A DNA stretch of 64,000 bases, from the NCBI GenBank assembly GCA_016178785.1, contig JACOSO010000020.1, positions 29,073-93,072 of the forward strand, in the 5' to 3' direction. Shown in pieces: positions 26,037 through 35,654 of this stretch (positions within the stretch are counted from its first letter, which is position 1; every line of letters starts with the position of its first letter). This DNA is from Bacteroidota bacterium. Lineage in GTDB: Bacteria; Bacteroidota; Bacteroidia; Cytophagales; Cyclobacteriaceae. The notes beneath the pieces were generated by a model. It saw only the letters and a program-made list of their open reading frames with translations, was not told where the DNA came from and ran no database searches. Both the position numbers and the translations under genes were made by a program.

Positions 26037-26483
26037 ATGAACTTTGAAAAACATGCATCCAAAGGAAACGAATTTGTCCATCGCTTAGCAATTCGTTTAG
26101 GTAATGAAAAAGATCGCGAGCGCGCAGGCCGGGTGCTGCGTTGCGTTTTACACGCATTGCGCAATCACCTGTCACTTGAGGAATCGTTTCAACTCATGGC
26201 TCAACTCCCCATGGCTATAAAAGGAATGTATGTTGATGGTTGGGCACCTGGCCGTAAGCATACCAAAATCAAAACTATTGGCAAACTGGCAGAGGAGGTA
26301 AGAAAGGAAGACGGTCTATCTACTGAGAACGATTTTCCCGGGGTATCTGACGCGATGGATGCTATCGAAGCCGTAATAAAAACAATTGCGGATTACGTAT
26401 CGTCAGGCGAGCTCCATGATATTGTCTCTATTCTTCCAAGTGACATGAAGAGCTATTTCTTAGAGTGGATGCACACACCCTGA
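26037..26483 (+). CDS. DUF2267 domain protein
   Basis: A 148-residue helical protein that matches DUF2267 along its length: ERAGRVLRCVLHALRNHLSLEES (about residues 22-45), LMAQLPMAIKGMYVDGW (about 48-65) and an LPSDMKSYFLEW ending. The family occurs widely in stress clusters but has no defined activity. Second gene after the coiled-coil protein. Confidence 0.8.
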   Translation: MNFEKHASKGNEFVHRLAIRLGNEKDRERAGRVLRCVLHALRNHLSLEESFQLMAQLPMAIKGMYVDGWAPGRKHTKIKTIGKLAEEVRKEDGLSTENDFPGVSDAMDAIEAVIKTIADYVSSGELHDIVSILPSDMKSYFLEWMHTP

Positions 26484-26549
26484 TTAATACAGATATCGTT
26501 AAGTTAAGGCTTGCATGTAACAGGATACCCCGCTAACGACATTGATTCA

Positions 26550-26607
26550 AGATTTAAAATTCAAGATTCAACATTGTTGGACTAAGCTAATTTTGAATTT
26601 TAAATCT
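26550..26607. repeat. 15-bp perfect inverted repeat between convergent genes
   Basis: AGATTTAAAATTCAA (26550-26564) and its exact complement (26593-26607), 28-bp spacer. It lies between the convergent DUF2267 and flavodoxin genes. It may be an AT-rich bidirectional terminator or a small repeat element; there is no clean T-run. Confidence 0.55.
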
Positions 26608-26666
26608 GGAACTTTTGAAGTGCCTCGCTTAACGAAACGACATTGATCCGGACACCAGGCACCTTA

Positions 26667-27236
26667 CTAGTTTACCTTCATTAGCGGGATTCTTTCAGTG
26701 TGCTCTTTGGAATAACTGAAAACGGTATTTACAAAATCCCGGATCGGCTTTTTAAAGGCGGAAAAATCATGGTCTTTGATTTTATACGAAGCGACCCATT
26801 TGGCATCGTCTTTTAGATCCGGGTGTAAAATGCTTTTAATCTCCAATTCAGTAACCCCTATTGGTTTCTTCCCAACCATGTACTGAAGCTGCTCCGTAAT
26901 CTTTTGCTTTTGTCCTTCACGGCCTCCGCATACTGTAATAAAAGCATAGTTCCTGATATGCTCTCGTTCCATTTTTATGAATGACTTCATTGGAGTTGCA
27001 ATTTTAAAGTCCCAAACGGGCGCGATGAAAATCAGGGTCTCATAATCTCTGAGAAAAACCTTCGGTTTTCGGACTTTTGCGTCTCTACCAAAAGCAAGAT
27101 CAAGCAGGATGGTGAAACTTGTCCGTTTCTTCTGTTCTTCAATTTTCACAAGGTCACTCCCGAATCGCAATCTCAATTCCTTGGCGAGCGATTCATTGTT
27201 TCCTGAATACGAGTAGTAAACGATAGCCAACTTCAT
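26667..27236 (-). CDS. Flavodoxin family protein (copy A)
   Basis: A 189-residue flavodoxin-like protein. The FMN phosphate loop is YYSYSGNNESLAKEL (about residues 7-21), the second FMN loop APVWDFKIATPMKSFI (near 73) and a third loop TVCGGREGQ (near 103). It probably transfers electrons or acts as an FMN-dependent redox enzyme in the cytoplasm. A close paralogue lies at 57582-58148, and both stand divergently upstream of other duplicated genes. The FNR-type box at 27365 lies 129 bp upstream and may serve both directions, though the minus-side -7 element (AAAATTTA) is poor. Confidence 0.85.
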   Translation of the reverse strand: MKLAIVYYSYSGNNESLAKELRLRFGSDLVKIEEQKKRTSFTILLDLAFGRDAKVRKPKVFLRDYETLIFIAPVWDFKIATPMKSFIKMEREHIRNYAFITVCGGREGQKQKITEQLQYMVGKKPIGVTELEIKSILHPDLKDDAKWVASYKIKDHDFSAFKKPIRDFVNTVFSYSKEHTERIPLMKVN

Positions 27237-27364
27237 AGACTTTTTTTTAAGATGTCATATAATTTCCGTTTTACGTTTTCGAGTGCTCAAAACTGAGCCA
27301 AAACCGGTCGACAATATTATCTTGATTGCAGTGTAAATTTTGAAGCCAATGTCATCCGATGAAA

Positions 27365-27407
27365 TGACCTTTGTCATGATTAATTCATCGTTGTAAATCA
27401 ACCTTTA
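27365..27407 (+). promoter_or_regulatory. ftsH promoter with FNR-type box
   Basis: TGACCTTTGTCA (27365-27376) is an exact box. AACCTTTA (27400-27407) ends 36.5 bp from the centre and matches TAnnTTTG at four of six fixed bases, so the spacing is standard but the -7 element is weak, as expected for an activator-dependent promoter. Confidence 0.65.
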
Positions 27408-27438
27408 CTAACGAATAGAATTACGAGTTCTGTAGTTT

Positions 27439-29376
27439 ATGGATCAGCAAAATACCGGGAAAGAAAAGGGCAGATTGTTCAAGATCGGAACAGGATGGCT
27501 TTACTTAATCCTGATTCTGGCGCTATTGCTTCCCTCCATTCTTGATTATTCGTCTACTAACCAGATTACTTGGAAAGATTTCGAACAAAAAATGCTTTCG
27601 CGCCATGCAGTAGATAAGGTAGTGGTGGTCAATAATGAAATTGCTAAAGTTTATATCAAACCTGAATTCGCCAACGACCCCGCCTTTAAAGATGTCATGA
27701 AAAATCCTATGGGGAAAGGCATTAATCCGGGGCCGCATTTTCAATTTACCATTGGCTCGATTGAGTCTTTTGAAAGAAAGTTAGATGAAGCACAAGAACA
27801 TTTCTCTGAAAACGACAAAATAAACATAAGTTATGCTAAGAGCAGTAACTGGACTACCACACTGCTGCCATGGCTCATCCCGATTTTTTTGATGGTAATA
27901 TTCTTTCGTTTTTTTCTGAATGGTAGCACAGGCGGATCATCTGTCTTAAATTTTGGAAGATCTACTGCCCAGCTTTTGGATAAGAGTGATAAGAGTTCAG
28001 TCACGTTTGAAGACGTAGCCGGCCTGGAGGAAGCAAAACAGGAAGTAAAGGAGATCGTTGATTTTTTAAAAAATCCCGTACGGTACACCAAGCTAGGAGC
28101 TAAAATTCCTAAAGGGGTTATCATCGTTGGCCCCACGGGAACGGGCAAAACCTTGCTAGCGAAAGCAGTAGCAGGTGAAGCCCAGGTGCCATTCTTCTCT
28201 TTGTCAGGCTCTGAGTTTGTTGAAATGTTTGTTGGCGTTGGTGCATCGCGGGTGCGTGATCTTTTTAAGCGTGCAAAAGAAAAAGCACCTTCCATCATTT
28301 TCATTGATGAGATTGATGCAGTAGGTCGGTCAAGAGGAAAAAATACATTTTATACTGGCGCAAACGATGAGCGCGAAAGTACGCTCAACCAGTTGCTCAC
28401 AGAAATGGATGGCTTCGGTACTAACAGCGGAGTGATTGTGCTGGCTGCCACGAACCGTGGTGATATGCTAGACCATGCGCTGCTCAGGCCTGGAAGATTT
28501 GACAGACACATCTACCTCGACTTACCCAACTACAATGAGCGTAAAGCTATTTTCCGGGTGCATCTTAAGGTATTGATACTGGCCGAATCCGTGAGCGCAG
28601 ATTTCCTTGCGTCTCAAACACCAGGCTTCTCTGGCGCAGACATTGCCAATATCTGCAACGAGGCAGCATTGATCGCTGCGCGAAACAGGAAAGATAAGGT
28701 AGAACGCCAGGATTTCATGGACGCATTGGATCGAATTGTGGCAGGCCTAGAGAAGAAGAGCAAAATACTTTCCGCAAAAGAAAAGAAAACAATTGCTTAT
28801 CACGAGGCCGGTCATGCGGTAGCAAGTTGGTTTTTGAAGAATGCTGATCCGCTCGTAAAAGTCTCTATCATTCCACGAGGCAAGTCACTTGGTTCGGCCT
28901 GGTACTTACCTGAAGAGCGGCAGCTTAAAACCCTTACCGAACTTGAAGAGCACATATTTGTAGCACTCGCAGGTCGCGCGGCTGAGGAGTTAACTTTTGG
29001 GGAAATCTCGTCAGGCGCACTTGATGATCTGGAAAGAGTTACAAAGGATGCTTATGCGATGGCGATGTACTACGGGTTCAACAAAAAAATAGGAAACGTA
29101 AGCTTCTATGATTCCGGTGGTCGTGAAGCATTTCAAAAACCTTATAGCGAGGAAACAGCTAAGCTTATTGACGAAGAAGTTCGCAAGTTCGTGGAGACTT
29201 CTTATATCAACACAAAAAACCTTCTCGTGCATCATCAGCATGAGTTGACAAAAATAGCAGAGCTTCTCCTGCAACGGGAAGTGATCTTCAAAGAAGACTT
29301 GGAGAAAATACTTGGAGAGCGAATTGAAGAAATTTCAGAGACAAACACAATGGAAGTAGCGAATAATAACATGTAA
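27439..29376 (+). CDS. ftsH: ATP-dependent zinc metalloprotease FtsH
   Basis: A 645-residue FtsH. It has two N-terminal membrane helices (about 18-35 and 135-155) around a periplasmic domain, an AAA+ module with Walker A GPTGTGKT (near 231), Walker B IIFIDEID and second region of homology [18 protein letters not shown], and the zinc site HEAGH (near 454). It degrades unassembled or damaged membrane proteins and short-lived regulators. The C-terminal tail is short. Being under an FNR-type box inside a stress island suggests a specialised second copy rather than the housekeeping one, which cannot be checked here. Confidence 0.95.
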   Translation: MDQQNTGKEKGRLFKIGTGWLYLILILALLLPSILDYSSTNQITWKDFEQKMLSRHAVDKVVVVNNEIAKVYIKPEFANDPAFKDVMKNPMGKGINPGPHFQFTIGSIESFERKLDEAQEHFSENDKINISYAKSSNWTTTLLPWLIPIFLMVIFFRFFLNGSTGGSSVLNFGRSTAQLLDKSDKSSVTFEDVAGLEEAKQEVKEIVDFLKNPVRYTKLGAKIPKGVIIVGPTGTGKTLLAKAVAGEAQVPFFSLSGSEFVEMFVGVGASRVRDLFKRAKEKAPSIIFIDEIDAVGRSRGKNTFYTGANDERESTLNQLLTEMDGFGTNSGVIVLAATNRGDMLDHALLRPGRFDRHIYLDLPNYNERKAIFRVHLKVLILAESVSADFLASQTPGFSGADIANICNEAALIAARNRKDKVERQDFMDALDRIVAGLEKKSKILSAKEKKTIAYHEAGHAVASWFLKNADPLVKVSIIPRGKSLGSAWYLPEERQLKTLTELEEHIFVALAGRAAEELTFGEISSGALDDLERVTKDAYAMAMYYGFNKKIGNVSFYDSGGREAFQKPYSEETAKLIDEEVRKFVETSYINTKNLLVHHQHELTKIAELLLQREVIFKEDLEKILGERIEEISETNTMEVANNNM

Positions 29377-29381
29377 ATCAT

Positions 29382-29993
29382 ATGACACGCCTTATTCTAC
29401 TCTCTGCTCTCATCCTGTTTTCTTGCGGAGACAATGTGAAATTTGAAGTACCTCAGCCGGAAGGAAAAGGAAATGAGGATGCTTTCCCGAAGAAAATACG
29501 TGGAATGTACCGCAACCTCAAAGACTCCTCGCTCCTTACGATCACCGCAGATCAAATCACGCGAATGTATAATATAAGATTTGTAGTGCATAAGTCGGAT
29601 CTGGATTCTGCAATCAAGGTCAAAGGCGATACTTCGTTTTATGACGCAGTCGAAAAATTAACGGTGACAGTAAAGGGCGACAGTGCATACGGACGGATCA
29701 ATTATATCGATACGTTATTTTACATTTCGTCAAATAACCTTTTGCGGGTATTCAAAGGCTACTATTACTTGAATAAAATGAAATCATTCAATAACTGGGA
29801 GGTTGATCTGATGCAGGTCAAGGGAAAAGAATTAACCATTTTATCAGATTGGAATGAATCAGATTTAATCAATATGAGGCGAATCACGCATACAAGCGAT
29901 TCGACACGAACGTTCAAACCGACCCGAGGGCAGCTCAAGAAATTTATTCGGGAAAAAAGCATGAAAGATGGAGAAATATATAAAAAGATATAG
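29382..29993 (+). CDS. Lipoprotein of unknown function, downstream of ftsH
   Basis: A 203-residue protein with a lipoprotein signal (hydrophobic stretch then FSCGD, cysteine near residue 15). The mature part is beta-rich with many aspartate/lysine residues and no motif I know. It starts 5 bases after the ftsH stop, so it is co-transcribed. It may be a quality-control substrate or partner at the membrane; that is speculation. Confidence 0.6.
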   Translation: MTRLILLSALILFSCGDNVKFEVPQPEGKGNEDAFPKKIRGMYRNLKDSSLLTITADQITRMYNIRFVVHKSDLDSAIKVKGDTSFYDAVEKLTVTVKGDSAYGRINYIDTLFYISSNNLLRVFKGYYYLNKMKSFNNWEVDLMQVKGKELTILSDWNESDLINMRRITHTSDSTRTFKPTRGQLKKFIREKSMKDGEIYKKI

Positions 29994-30004
29994 ACCCTGA
30001 CCCT

Positions 30005-30016
30005 TGACTAAAATCA
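30005..30016 (+). promoter_or_regulatory. FNR-type box before the BON protein gene
   Basis: TGACTAAAATCA is an exact box, 62.5 bp from its centre to the ATG at 30073, like other class II sites. The sequence at the expected -7 position (TTACTTCC, 30040-30047) is a poor match, so the promoter call rests on the box alone. Confidence 0.55.
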
Positions 30017-30072
30017 TATTTTAAAAAAGGTCGCAGTCATTACTTCCTATCAACAAAAGATAAACCAACGCC

Positions 30073-30753
30073 ATGAAAACAGATGAAGAACTTCAGCACG
30101 ATGTTATGGAGGAGATCAAATGGGATCCTCGCTTGAAGAGCATCGCAACACAGGTCGGAGTTACAGCAAAGGATGGTGTGATTACACTTTCGGGTGAGGT
30201 AGATACCTACCGGAAAAAAATTGCAGCCGAGCACGCTGCTCAACGCGTAGCCGGTGTAAAAGTAATAGCAGTGAACATTCAAGTGAACCTGGAAGGGAAT
30301 GCAGCTAAGACCGACATTGATATAGCCAGGGCTGTTGGGGAGGCATTGAAGTGGAACAGTTCGATCAATGAAGACACGATCGAAGTCAAGGTTGAAAGTG
30401 GCTGGGTTTTTCTTGACGGCACAGTGGAGTGGGAATTTCAAAGGAAAATAGTAGAAGGAACGGTTCATGAATTGGCAGGAGTTCGCGGGGTGACCAACCG
30501 AATTGTTGTTACGTCAAAACTCTCGATTAGCCCTACCGAAATCAAAGAAAAAATAGCATCCGCTTTTCACAGAAGCGCTACCATTGATTCATCTGCTGTT
30601 AGAGTAGAAGTTTCCGGGGGCAAAGTAAAGCTGATTGGTAAAGTTCGGACCTGGCTGGAGAGGCAAGAAGCTGAAAATGCAGCGTGGTCTTCTGCAGGAG
30701 TAGTTGAGGTGGATAACAAAATTGAGGTGGACGCGGCACTGGAACTAGTATAA
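30073..30753 (+). CDS. Protein with three BON domains
   Basis: A 226-residue protein built of three BON repeats (about residues 5-72, 78-147 and 150-220). Each contains the pattern V-x-V-x-x-G-x-V-x-L-x-G-x-V followed by A-x-x-x-x-G-V: for example GVITLSGEVDTYRKK, GWVFLDGTVEWEFQR and GKVKLIGKVRTWLER. There is no signal peptide, so it is cytoplasmic, unlike OsmY. BON domains bind membranes or ligands by family. It precedes RaiA by 34 bases, probably one transcript. Confidence 0.88.
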   Translation: MKTDEELQHDVMEEIKWDPRLKSIATQVGVTAKDGVITLSGEVDTYRKKIAAEHAAQRVAGVKVIAVNIQVNLEGNAAKTDIDIARAVGEALKWNSSINEDTIEVKVESGWVFLDGTVEWEFQRKIVEGTVHELAGVRGVTNRIVVTSKLSISPTEIKEKIASAFHRSATIDSSAVRVEVSGGKVKLIGKVRTWLERQEAENAAWSSAGVVEVDNKIEVDAALELV

Positions 30754-30787
30754 ACTAAAATCGAAGATCAATAAACCAGTTACTAAC

Positions 30788-31108
30788 ATGAATACTCAAG
30801 TACAATCACTCGGTTTTGACGCCAACCCACCTTTGTTGGAGCTCGTTAATAAGCGACTGGAAAAAATAGCTCAGCACAGCGATCGGATATTGGAAGCAAG
30901 GGTAATACTCAAGCTAGACAAATCCGACACGAGGGAAAACAAGAGATGCGAGATCCGCCTCGTAATCCCGGGAAATGATCTTTTCGCAAAGAAAGTAGGT
31001 GGAACTTTTGAAGAGGCACTCGATCACGTAATCCATGCACTCGAAAAACAGGTTTCAGATTGGAAAACTACATTACACGATCGGCAGGTGAAGGTTGCAA
31101 AGAATTAG
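30788..31108 (+). CDS. raiA: Ribosome hibernation factor, HPF/RaiA family (copy A)
   Basis: A 106-residue S30EA-fold protein of the short form: basic helix LLELVNKRLEKIAQHSDRI (about residues 12-30), the strand region with DKSDTRENKRCEIRLVIPG (about 45-63) and DLFAKKVGGTFEEALDHVIHALEKQ (about 65-90). It is predicted to sit in the 30S decoding region and stop translation during dormancy. Copy B at 58366-58698 is clearly homologous, including at nucleotide level. It is followed, as in copy B, by a convergent AI-2E permease gene, here only a remnant. Confidence 0.85.
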   Translation: MNTQVQSLGFDANPPLLELVNKRLEKIAQHSDRILEARVILKLDKSDTRENKRCEIRLVIPGNDLFAKKVGGTFEEALDHVIHALEKQVSDWKTTLHDRQVKVAKN

Positions 31109-31132
31109 TTTTGACCTGCAACTTACCCTGTC

Positions 31133-31220
31133 TCAGTTCCAGTAGAATAGGTAGGTCTTCATCTTAGGATGTTGATCAGCAATCAACCTTGCAACACCGA
31201 GGCGGTACGAACCAGATCAT
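31133..31220 (-). pseudogene. C-terminal remnant of an AI-2E family permease
   Basis: On the minus strand the last ~20 codons read GVARLIADQHPKMKTYLFYW before a stop at 31133. This matches the end of the intact permease at 58714-59766 (ITKLIADQHPRMKTLSILL). Just before it MIWFVP appears in another frame, matching MILFVPF of the intact gene, so a frameshift is present. Nothing of the rest of the gene survives in the 31109-31343 gap. It marks this locus as the decayed copy of the 58-60 kb block. Confidence 0.75.
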
Positions 31221-31343
31221 GTCAATACAAACTATTGTGCCACGACCGCGCAATTCAGGATTACTGCGATGAAGCTGGAATGTAAAACGAAAATATCCGT
31301 CCCCACATAATGTCAGCGCAGCCAGCACAAGTTCTCAAATGCA

Positions 31344-32567
31344 TTAGTTCCATGACACTTGCGGTAAGTCGACTTCGACCTTCCTACCATTTCGTGAAGT
31401 CATCTCAAGATCTGCTGCTATATTCATAAAATTAATATAGGCATCGTAGGGAGAATCGTAAGGGCTGAAGTATTTGTGCACATCTCCGTCATTCCAATAC
31501 TTGGTAGACATATAATATAGATGGTCTGAAGTCAACAACTTAGCCCAGCTGCTAATGAGTTCGGGGTTCTTAGTATCTTTTAACTGACGCTCTAGCTGGT
31601 ATATCCTTTCTGCTGCATCTTGCTGCAAATCGTTTCCCAACCACGCACTCAAGTCACGTTCCGTATCAGCCCACGAGGTAAAGTAAGGAACATCATACTC
31701 ACCTCTTGAAGAATAAGATTCAATTATATCTGAGGGAGTTTTGAAATCAAAATCAGGATGCTTCAGGATTTCGCGAGGCATATTTTTGAGGAAATCGAAG
31801 ATGCCCGTCTCTTTCCATTGATGTTCACCAAAAGTTTCATAATCCATGAAAAGGTTGATGATCTCTCCGCCTCCTGCGATTTGATGAACCCAATGAGCAA
31901 ACCGATCGGCCGTCAAGGGAAATTGATTCCAGTTTTTATCAGAAAACCGAAAAGCAATATCGTCTGACAGTTTATAATTTTTCAAAAGGCATTTGAATCC
32001 CGGAATCGCAGGCGGATTATAAACAAAATTCGGACTTCGATTTCCGAGCAGCCTGTCCACGCCTTCACAAATAACTCCTTTAAACCCGAGCGTGTTGATC
32101 AACGTAGCCAGCCGGTTGTTATAAATCAGCTCTGTGTTGCGAAAAATTTTAGGAGTTTGCCCCGTCAATCGATTGACTAATTTGCGATGCATGTCGACTT
32201 GACGGATAAACTCTTCAGCTGAGTACTTAAAACTCAACGAATGATAATAGGTTTCACAGAGTAATTCGACACAACCTGTTTTGAATAACTGAACAAACGA
32301 ATCACAAACTTTGGGTTCGTACTTTTCAAACTGCTCCCAAGCGGTGCCGGTAATCGAAAACGCTATTTTGAATTTGCCTACATTTTGGTTGATCAGATCC
32401 AATAATAATTTATTCGTTGGCAGATAACATTTTTTTGAAACACGCTTCAGTATTTCACGATTCTTGGTTTCATCCTCATAATAATGGTCTTCCCCAATTT
32501 GAAAACAGGAATAAGGTTTCAAACGATAAGGTTGATGAACCTGAAAATATAAACACACTGATGGCAT
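31344..32567 (-). CDS. Glycoside hydrolase family 57, alpha-amylase-like
   Basis: A 407-residue GH57 protein. It opens with the family signature VCLYFQVHQPYRLKPY (about residues 4-19). The nucleophile region FRNTELIYNNR (near 140) and catalytic-aspartate region FMDYETFGEHQW (near 242) are visible, so it should be active on glycogen or malto-oligosaccharides. It begins 2 bases after the stop of a glycogen-synthase-like gene. The pair probably builds and breaks storage glucan. Cytoplasmic, no signal peptide. Confidence 0.9.
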   Translation of the reverse strand: MPSVCLYFQVHQPYRLKPYSCFQIGEDHYYEDETKNREILKRVSKKCYLPTNKLLLDLINQNVGKFKIAFSITGTAWEQFEKYEPKVCDSFVQLFKTGCVELLCETYYHSLSFKYSAEEFIRQVDMHRKLVNRLTGQTPKIFRNTELIYNNRLATLINTLGFKGVICEGVDRLLGNRSPNFVYNPPAIPGFKCLLKNYKLSDDIAFRFSDKNWNQFPLTADRFAHWVHQIAGGGEIINLFMDYETFGEHQWKETGIFDFLKNMPREILKHPDFDFKTPSDIIESYSSRGEYDVPYFTSWADTERDLSAWLGNDLQQDAAERIYQLERQLKDTKNPELISSWAKLLTSDHLYYMSTKYWNDGDVHKYFSPYDSPYDAYINFMNIAADLEMTSRNGRKVEVDLPQVSWN

Positions 32568-32569
32568 AT

Positions 32570-33865
32570 TCAGGGAGTTAAAACATTGTATACGTTCATT
32601 ATCTTATCAGTCGTCTTGCCCCACGTGAGATGTTCAACATCTTTATGAGACCGCGACTCCATTGCATTTTTCAACCTGGGATACTTGAGAATAGCATAAA
32701 GGTAATTCGCAAACCCATCTGTATCCCAGAAGTCGGCACGTAAGGAATTAGCCAATACTTCAGCCACACCGGAGCGTTTAGAAATTACGCTTGCTGTTCC
32801 ATGTTGAGCGGCTTCGACTGCAGACAATCCAAAGGGCTCAGACACGGAAGGCATGAAATAGGCATCGGAACTTGCAAGCAGATCCTTGATTTTTTCGCGA
32901 GAAAGGAATCCTGCAAAACTGAAATACTTACCCAATCGTTGTCGTGCCACTTCATGGATCAACATGGGCAATAGATCACCATTGCCTGCAATGATGAATC
33001 TTACGTTGGGGTAAACACGAATTAATTTTTCGGCTGTCTCTACCAAAAACTGCGGACCTTTTTGAAAGGTAAGGCGCCCGATAAAAGTAATCCATTTCTC
33101 ACCTGCTTTCTTCCTGAACTTAGAACGCGCTGTTACCTCCGCGCCATTGTGAACGACTTCAATCTTTCTTTCATCAATGCCATAATGAATTGCTATTTGT
33201 TGTTTTGTGTAATCACTTACGGCAATTATTTTATCGGCCTCCTGCATCGCCATTTGCTCAATAGCATAAATTTCGTTTCGGGTTTTTTCGCCTGCACGAT
33301 CCGTCTCAAGAGAATGAACATGCAGCACCAATGGCTTGTGTGTATCGTGCTTAAGTTGAATAGCCGCCTCGAATGTAGGCCAATCATGTGCATGAATGAT
33401 GTCGAACTCTTTTTGTGATGCCAGCTCCTTTGCAGCTATCGCATACAAATGCGTGCGTTCTAAAATATCGCGACCGTATAAATCATGCGTCTGAAAATAT
33501 TCAGACACATCTGACCACGTTGAAATCGTTTTAAAGAATTGCTCACCACTTTCTGTTCTTTTTGAAAATCCCTTTCTTGACTTTAAGGCTGGATAGGCTG
33601 AGAGCTCGACAAGAACGCGGGACAGAAGAACAGTGGGAAATTCCCTTACAAAGTTTTCGTTTTTAAATTCCTCTTCAACCCGGTTCAAAGCCGTCACCTC
33701 AACATTTTCAAGATTTTGTGCATCTGCGAATGGAACGATCAGGTGAACATTTGCCCTTTCGCTTAACGATTTTACAATATTAAAGCACGCAACTCCCAAA
33801 CCGCCAGTAAATGCAGGTGGAAATTCCCATCCTAACATCAGTACGTGTTTTCTTTCGTGTTTCAA
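32570..33865 (-). CDS. Glycosyltransferase, glycogen-synthase-like (GT4/GT5 type)
   Basis: A 431-residue GT-B enzyme. The N-terminal glucan-binding pattern LGWEFPPAFTGGLGVACFNI (about residues 11-30) resembles glycogen/starch synthases. The C-terminal nucleotide-sugar site includes ITFIGRLTFQKGPQF (near 265) and SEPFGLSAVEAAQHG (near 345) with the E-x7-E motif. It probably elongates storage glucan from ADP- or UDP-glucose. It starts from an FNR-type promoter in the 361-bp divergent region and is followed by the GH57 gene. Confidence 0.85.
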   Translation of the reverse strand: MKHERKHVLMLGWEFPPAFTGGLGVACFNIVKSLSERANVHLIVPFADAQNLENVEVTALNRVEEEFKNENFVREFPTVLLSRVLVELSAYPALKSRKGFSKRTESGEQFFKTISTWSDVSEYFQTHDLYGRDILERTHLYAIAAKELASQKEFDIIHAHDWPTFEAAIQLKHDTHKPLVLHVHSLETDRAGEKTRNEIYAIEQMAMQEADKIIAVSDYTKQQIAIHYGIDERKIEVVHNGAEVTARSKFRKKAGEKWITFIGRLTFQKGPQFLVETAEKLIRVYPNVRFIIAGNGDLLPMLIHEVARQRLGKYFSFAGFLSREKIKDLLASSDAYFMPSVSEPFGLSAVEAAQHGTASVISKRSGVAEVLANSLRADFWDTDGFANYLYAILKYPRLKNAMESRSHKDVEHLTWGKTTDKIMNVYNVLTP

Positions 33866-33892
33866 TTTTGGCAGGCGATTGATTTGTAGTTT

Positions 33893-33935
33893 TAAAAGTA
33901 CTTTGTAACCTCTTCACACCTAATGACCAAAGTCA
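33893..33935 (-). promoter_or_regulatory. Glucan operon promoter with FNR-type box
   Basis: TGACCAAAGTCA (33924-33935) is an exact box. On the minus strand TACTTTTA (33893-33900) ends 36.5 bp from its centre and matches TAnnTTTG at five of six fixed bases. Confidence 0.75.
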
Positions 33936-34134
33936 GTTTTGTTCACTGTTTTTGTCACCACGAAAGCATCTGTAAAGAATATAATATCGAAAGAGAATAT
34001 AGAATAATCGATTGTTACTGGGATTAAATCCTAGTGCTATTCGCGTGAAGTTTCTGTGGAAATGTTGGCCTAATTTAGACGACAGAGAATGAACCTGAGT
34101 CACAGAGCTTCAATGAATGTTTATCTTCAAGTTC

Positions 34135-34200
34135 TGATTGAAGTCACGTGTTTAATGTGATTCAAGTCATAAGATATCTTATCCATTGAAATTAGCTTTG
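34135..34200 (+). promoter_or_regulatory. Sugar-kinase promoter with tandem FNR-type boxes
   Basis: Boxes TGATTGAAGTCA (34135-34146) and TGATTCAAGTCA (34158-34169) are 23 bp apart centre to centre. TAGCTTTG (34193-34200) is an exact TAnnTTTG and ends 36.5 bp from the second centre. The first box then falls at about -64.5. Two bound dimers could act together. Confidence 0.8.
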
Positions 34201-34226
34201 TTCGCTGATTAAAAGAAGATAAGCTT

Positions 34227-35423
34227 ATGGATAGTTTAGAGAGAAATACAGAGCGAAGATCACCTGTAAAAAAAGATTTACACAGACTAAAGGAATGGCT
34301 CGGGGCCACCGAGAAGTCAGGCGTAGCACACCAAGTCTTCATCGGTTTCGATGGCTTTGTTGATAAAATTCAGAAAGCTGTAAAGCAAAAGAGAAGCGGC
34401 AATAACCTCTTCTTCAACAGCATTCACGAATTTTCAGAACACATCGATTCCCTCACGGGCCGAAGTGGTCAAATTGAACTAGTTACAATTCAAACAAAGG
34501 CAGGAGGCAACGCTCCTATTCTTTCGTCAGCTTTAGGAGAGCTAAACGTGAAAAGTTTTTGCATCGGGTCAATGGGTTTTCCTAGGATAAACCCCTTGTT
34601 TCAAAACATTACACCGCAGGCAGAAATTTCATCGATCAATGCACCGGGAAACAGCCAGGCAATTGAATTTAATGATGGAAAGATCATTCTTTCAGATCTG
34701 AGTGGATTCATTGATTACGATTGGAACTACGTTAAGAAAAATTCAGATCTCGAAAAAATTCGCAGCTCAATCCGCTCGTGTGACCTTGTAGCGCTGGTTG
34801 ACTGGTCTAATCTTCCCAATGCAACAGACATTTGGCAAGGACTGCTTCATGATGTCATCAAGGTTGTAAATCGCAAAGATTTTTATTTCGTCTTCGATCT
34901 TTGTGATCCGTCAAGAAGGAATTCTCTGGAAATAGATGAAATGTTAGATCTCATCAGTTCACTTTCACATTACGGAAAAGTGACACTTGCCCTAAATGAG
35001 AATGAAGCCAGAAAAATATGGATGGCGCTATCCGGCAATGATCAAGTCGTAGGAAAAGATAACTCAACAACCTTATTTGATATAGGTTCATTTATTTTTT
35101 ATACAATGACAATCGATACTCTGTTGATTCACCCTCGCGATCGCGTCTTTGCATTTCAAAAAAATAAAACCCTCGAGTTAACTGGCCGACTTGTCAAAGA
35201 GCCGAAAGTTCAAACAGGAGGCGGAGACAATTTCAACGCAGGATATTGTCTCGGTCTCATGAGTGGATTGCCGATGGATCAGCTAATGTTGCTAAGCATG
35301 ACCACTGCAGGCGCATACGTTCAGAATGGGAAAAGTGCATGCATCAAAGACTTGATCAACTACCTGAACAATTGGGCAACTGAAATTGAAAAGCAAAAAG
35401 ACTTTGATACAATGGTTGCCTGA
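34227..35423 (+). CDS. PfkB/ribokinase-family sugar kinase
   Basis: A 398-residue member of the ribokinase-like fold. The N-terminal GFDGFVDKI (about residues 32-40), a substrate-loop GGNAPILSSALGEL (near 92) and the C-terminal anion-hole/catalytic motif TGGGDNFNAGYCLGL (near 330), with the catalytic aspartate in GGD, are all visible. It is longer than typical PfkB proteins (~310), with an N-terminal extension, so the substrate is uncertain: fructose 6-phosphate or another sugar. The divergent glucan genes suggest carbohydrate flux. PfkB is also a DosR-regulon member in mycobacteria. Confidence 0.8.
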   Translation: MDSLERNTERRSPVKKDLHRLKEWLGATEKSGVAHQVFIGFDGFVDKIQKAVKQKRSGNNLFFNSIHEFSEHIDSLTGRSGQIELVTIQTKAGGNAPILSSALGELNVKSFCIGSMGFPRINPLFQNITPQAEISSINAPGNSQAIEFNDGKIILSDLSGFIDYDWNYVKKNSDLEKIRSSIRSCDLVALVDWSNLPNATDIWQGLLHDVIKVVNRKDFYFVFDLCDPSRRNSLEIDEMLDLISSLSHYGKVTLALNENEARKIWMALSGNDQVVGKDNSTTLFDIGSFIFYTMTIDTLLIHPRDRVFAFQKNKTLELTGRLVKEPKVQTGGGDNFNAGYCLGLMSGLPMDQLMLLSMTTAGAYVQNGKSACIKDLINYLNNWATEIEKQKDFDTMVA

Positions 35424-35441
35424 GTTTTTTAAGGGCCACTC

Positions 35442-35453
35442 TGATAAAAATCA
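35442..35453. promoter_or_regulatory. Orphan FNR-type box
   Basis: TGATAAAAATCA, an exact box, 19 bases after the kinase stop, with no obvious gene start within 150 bp on either strand and no -7 element at the standard distance. The same 12 bases occur at 54328. Apart from it and a doubtful small frame, the gap 35424-35842 shows nothing recognisable. Confidence 0.35.
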
Positions 35454-35654
35454 TAACCCTTCCCGATGGGCATCAATCAAAGGCAAAGTAGTCGAACATA
35501 ATTCTTATATATCAGTAATAATCGTTAACGACTTTGCAAGATCGATTTTGAAGATCGGGTGTGCCCACACTCGAGATTGATTTTCATTTAGTACGCCTTA
35601 GTAAGAAGCCTATTTTCTGGCTCGTAACATGACGTTGAAGAGTGAACCTTACAC

